Assembly (NCBI RefSeq): GCF_001044255.1
Contig: NZ_JYNX01000034.1
Span: 139,686-203,685 of the forward strand
DNA from: Mycolicibacterium chubuense
GTDB taxonomy: Bacteria > Actinomycetota > Actinomycetes > Mycobacteriales > Mycobacteriaceae
DNA length: 64,000 nt
Reading direction: 5' to 3'
Position numbers and translations under genes: made by a program. Shown here one piece after another: positions 62,802 through 64,000 of the stretch (the first letter of the stretch is position 1; the number at the start of each line of letters is the position of its first letter). The notes under the pieces were generated by a model. That model was given only the letters and a program-made list of their open reading frames with translations. It ran no database searches and was not told the DNA's origin.

Positions 62802-64000
62802 ATGGCGGCGACATCGACGGGCCTGGGCCTGGGCCAGCTCCTCCTGGCGCTCGACCGCACGATGGTGACGCTCGTCGAGGCGCCGCGCGGGCTGGACATG
62901 CCGGTGAGCTCGGTGGCGCTCGTCGACGCCGACGACGTGCGTCTCGGGCTGGCCGTCGGCCCCGGGCCGGCCGACGTGTTCTTCCTGCTCGGGGTCTCCG
63001 ATATCGAGGCGGTCGGATGGCTCGAACGGCATGCCGGCCGGCCCGCGGCGATCTTCGTCAAGGAACCCACCGCGGCGGCGGTCACCCGGGCGGCGGCACT
63101 GGGCGCCGCGGTGGTCGCCGTCGAACCGCAGGCCCGCTGGGAACACCTGTACCGCCTCGTCAACCACGCCTTCGAGCACCACGGCGATCGCGCTGACCCG
63201 CAGCATGATTCGGGCACCGACCTGTTCGGGCTGGCCCAGTCGATCGCCGACCGCACCCGCGGCATGGTGTGCATCGAGGACGCCGACAGCCGGATGCTCG
63301 CGTACTCGGCCTCCAGCGGGGAGGCCGACGAGCTGCGCCGGCTGACGATCCTGGGCCGGTCCGGTCCGCCCGAGCATCTGGAGTGGATCGGCCAGTGGGG
63401 CATCTTCGATGCGCTGCGCGCCGGCTCGGAGGTGGTGCGGGTCGCCGAGCGTCCCGAACTCGGGTTGCGGCCGCGGCTGGCGGTCGGCGTGCATCTTCCG
63501 TCCGGGGACCGGGAGCGGCCGGGCTTCGCCGGGACGATCTGGCTCCAGCAGGGGTCGGCGCCGCTGGCTGACGACGTCGAGGAGATTCTGCGCGGCGGGG
63601 CCGTGCTGGCGGCGCGCATCATGGCACGGCTGGCCGCGGCGCCGTCGCAGCACACCGCGCGGGTGCAGCAGCTGCTGGGCCTCGCCGGCACGGACGCCGA
63701 CGACGTGGCGGCGCTGGCCCGCGATCTCGGTATCCCCGCCGACGCCCGCGCGGCGGTGGTCGGGTTCCGCGGCCTGGACCATTCGGTGCCCGCCGATGTG
63801 ATCGCGTTGAGCGCGACTGCTTTTCGCGCCGACGCACAGGTGGTCAGCGCGGGCGACCGGGTGTTCGTGGTGCTGCCCAAGGTCTCCGGGGCCGCGTCGG
63901 TGACCTCGTGGGCGCGCGGCCTGGTCGCCGCGCTGCGCCGCGAACTCGACCTTGAGGTGCGGGCGGTGACGGCCTGCCCGCTGGCGGGCGTGGCCGCCGC
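62802..64000 (+). CDS. pruC: PucR-type activator of proline utilisation (3' truncated)
   Basis: About 399 codons are visible and the frame stays open to the window end, so the C-terminal helix-turn-helix is missing. The N-terminal ~120 residues form a PucR-like sensor domain (VLLALDRTMVTLVEAPRG..). A middle domain with GAF/DUF-like traits (LAQSIADRTRGMVCIEDADSRMLAYSA) follows, and then the start of the CdaR GGDEF-like region. In M. tuberculosis the neighbour Rv1186c (PruC) activates pruA-pruB in the presence of proline. ATG 62802 is preceded by AGAGGGAGG, a very strong ribosome site. Confidence 0.88.
   Translation, partial: MAATSTGLGLGQLLLALDRTMVTLVEAPRGLDMPVSSVALVDADDVRLGLAVGPGPADVFFLLGVSDIEAVGWLERHAGRPAAIFVKEPTAAAVTRAAALGAAVVAVEPQARWEHLYRLVNHAFEHHGDRADPQHDSGTDLFGLAQSIADRTRGMVCIEDADSRMLAYSASSGEADELRRLTILGRSGPPEHLEWIGQWGIFDALRAGSEVVRVAERPELGLRPRLAVGVHLPSGDRERPGFAGTIWLQQGSAPLADDVEEILRGGAVLAARIMARLAAAPSQHTARVQQLLGLAGTDADDVAALARDLGIPADARAAVVGFRGLDHSVPADVIALSATAFRADAQVVSAGDRVFVVLPKVSGAASVTSWARGLVAALRRELDLEVRAVTACPLAGVAA

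Overview
The window is 64 kb of very GC-rich DNA that I read as the chromosome of a rapidly growing mycobacterium (Mycolicibacterium). Most genes match, in order and in inverted orientation, the Mycobacterium tuberculosis stretch from Rv1251c down to Rv1186c: kgd, corA, the Rv1232c/Rv1231c pair, mrp, tatB-htrA-rseA-sigE, raaS and its ABC exporter, glgC/glgM, tag, gpgS, folP2, fadD6, dapE, dapD, fadD36, and the proline genes pruB-pruA-pruC. Rv numbers are from memory and serve as orientation only. An aminotransferase at 49.5-50.5 kb closely resembles the (R)-selective amine transaminase known from M. vanbaalenii, which also points to an environmental fast grower. I see no rRNA, tRNA, CRISPR array, prophage or insertion sequence. 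No gene-free stretch exceeds 300 bases.

Layout. 1-7.7 kb: a truncated helicase, an FAD-linked oxidase, a flavoprotein and two MFS drug exporters. 7.8-18.3 kb: a central-carbon and magnesium block (kgd, an SDR, lpqZ, a short malic enzyme, corA, a small stress-type operon). 18.4-24.9 kb: envelope and magnesium genes (two DUF4190 proteins, a citrate-lyase-beta-like enzyme, MgtE-N protein, DUF1003, a secreted transglycosylase, mrp). 24.9-28.2 kb: the SigE envelope-stress cluster in the order sigE-rseA-htrA-tatB on the minus strand. 28.4-33.7 kb: an O-methyltransferase, the TetR regulator RaaS with its ABC exporter, and two membrane proteins. 33.7-41.5 kb: a diguanylate cyclase beside glgC, divergent glgM, then a minus-strand run leading to gpgS and folP2. 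41.5-48.7 kb: fadD6, a LOG-family protein, an AAA-type ATPase, an ABC-F protein and dapE. 48.8-53.0 kb: an accessory island (two DUF202 proteins and a LysR/APC permease/(R)-amine transaminase set) that separates dapE from dapD. 53.1-60.1 kb: dapD, a ROK regulator divergent from an MFS exporter, a VanY-like lipoprotein, VOC protein, fadD36, a Nudix hydrolase and an exported protein. 60.1-64.0 kb: pruB-pruA and the divergent regulator pruC, cut by the window edge.

How the genes work together. Three themes recur: carbon nodes around 2-oxoglutarate, malate, glycogen and glucosylglycerate (kgd, malic enzyme, glgC/glgM, gpgS); envelope stress and export (sigE/rseA/htrA, tatB, raaS exporter, VanY, transglycosylase); and amino-acid or amine metabolism (dapE, dapD, amine transaminase island, proline oxidation). 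Many genes are translationally coupled through ATGA/GTGA overlaps, and several carry a -10-like hexamer 6-8 bases before the start codon, as expected for leaderless mRNAs.

The departures from the tuberculosis gene order are the most informative part. The trehalose importer lpqY-sugABC is missing next to corA, a malic enzyme stands where M. tuberculosis has mdh, and new genes have been inserted at several junctions: diguanylate cyclase, ABC-F protein with a mini-ORF leader, amine island, and ROK/MFS pair.
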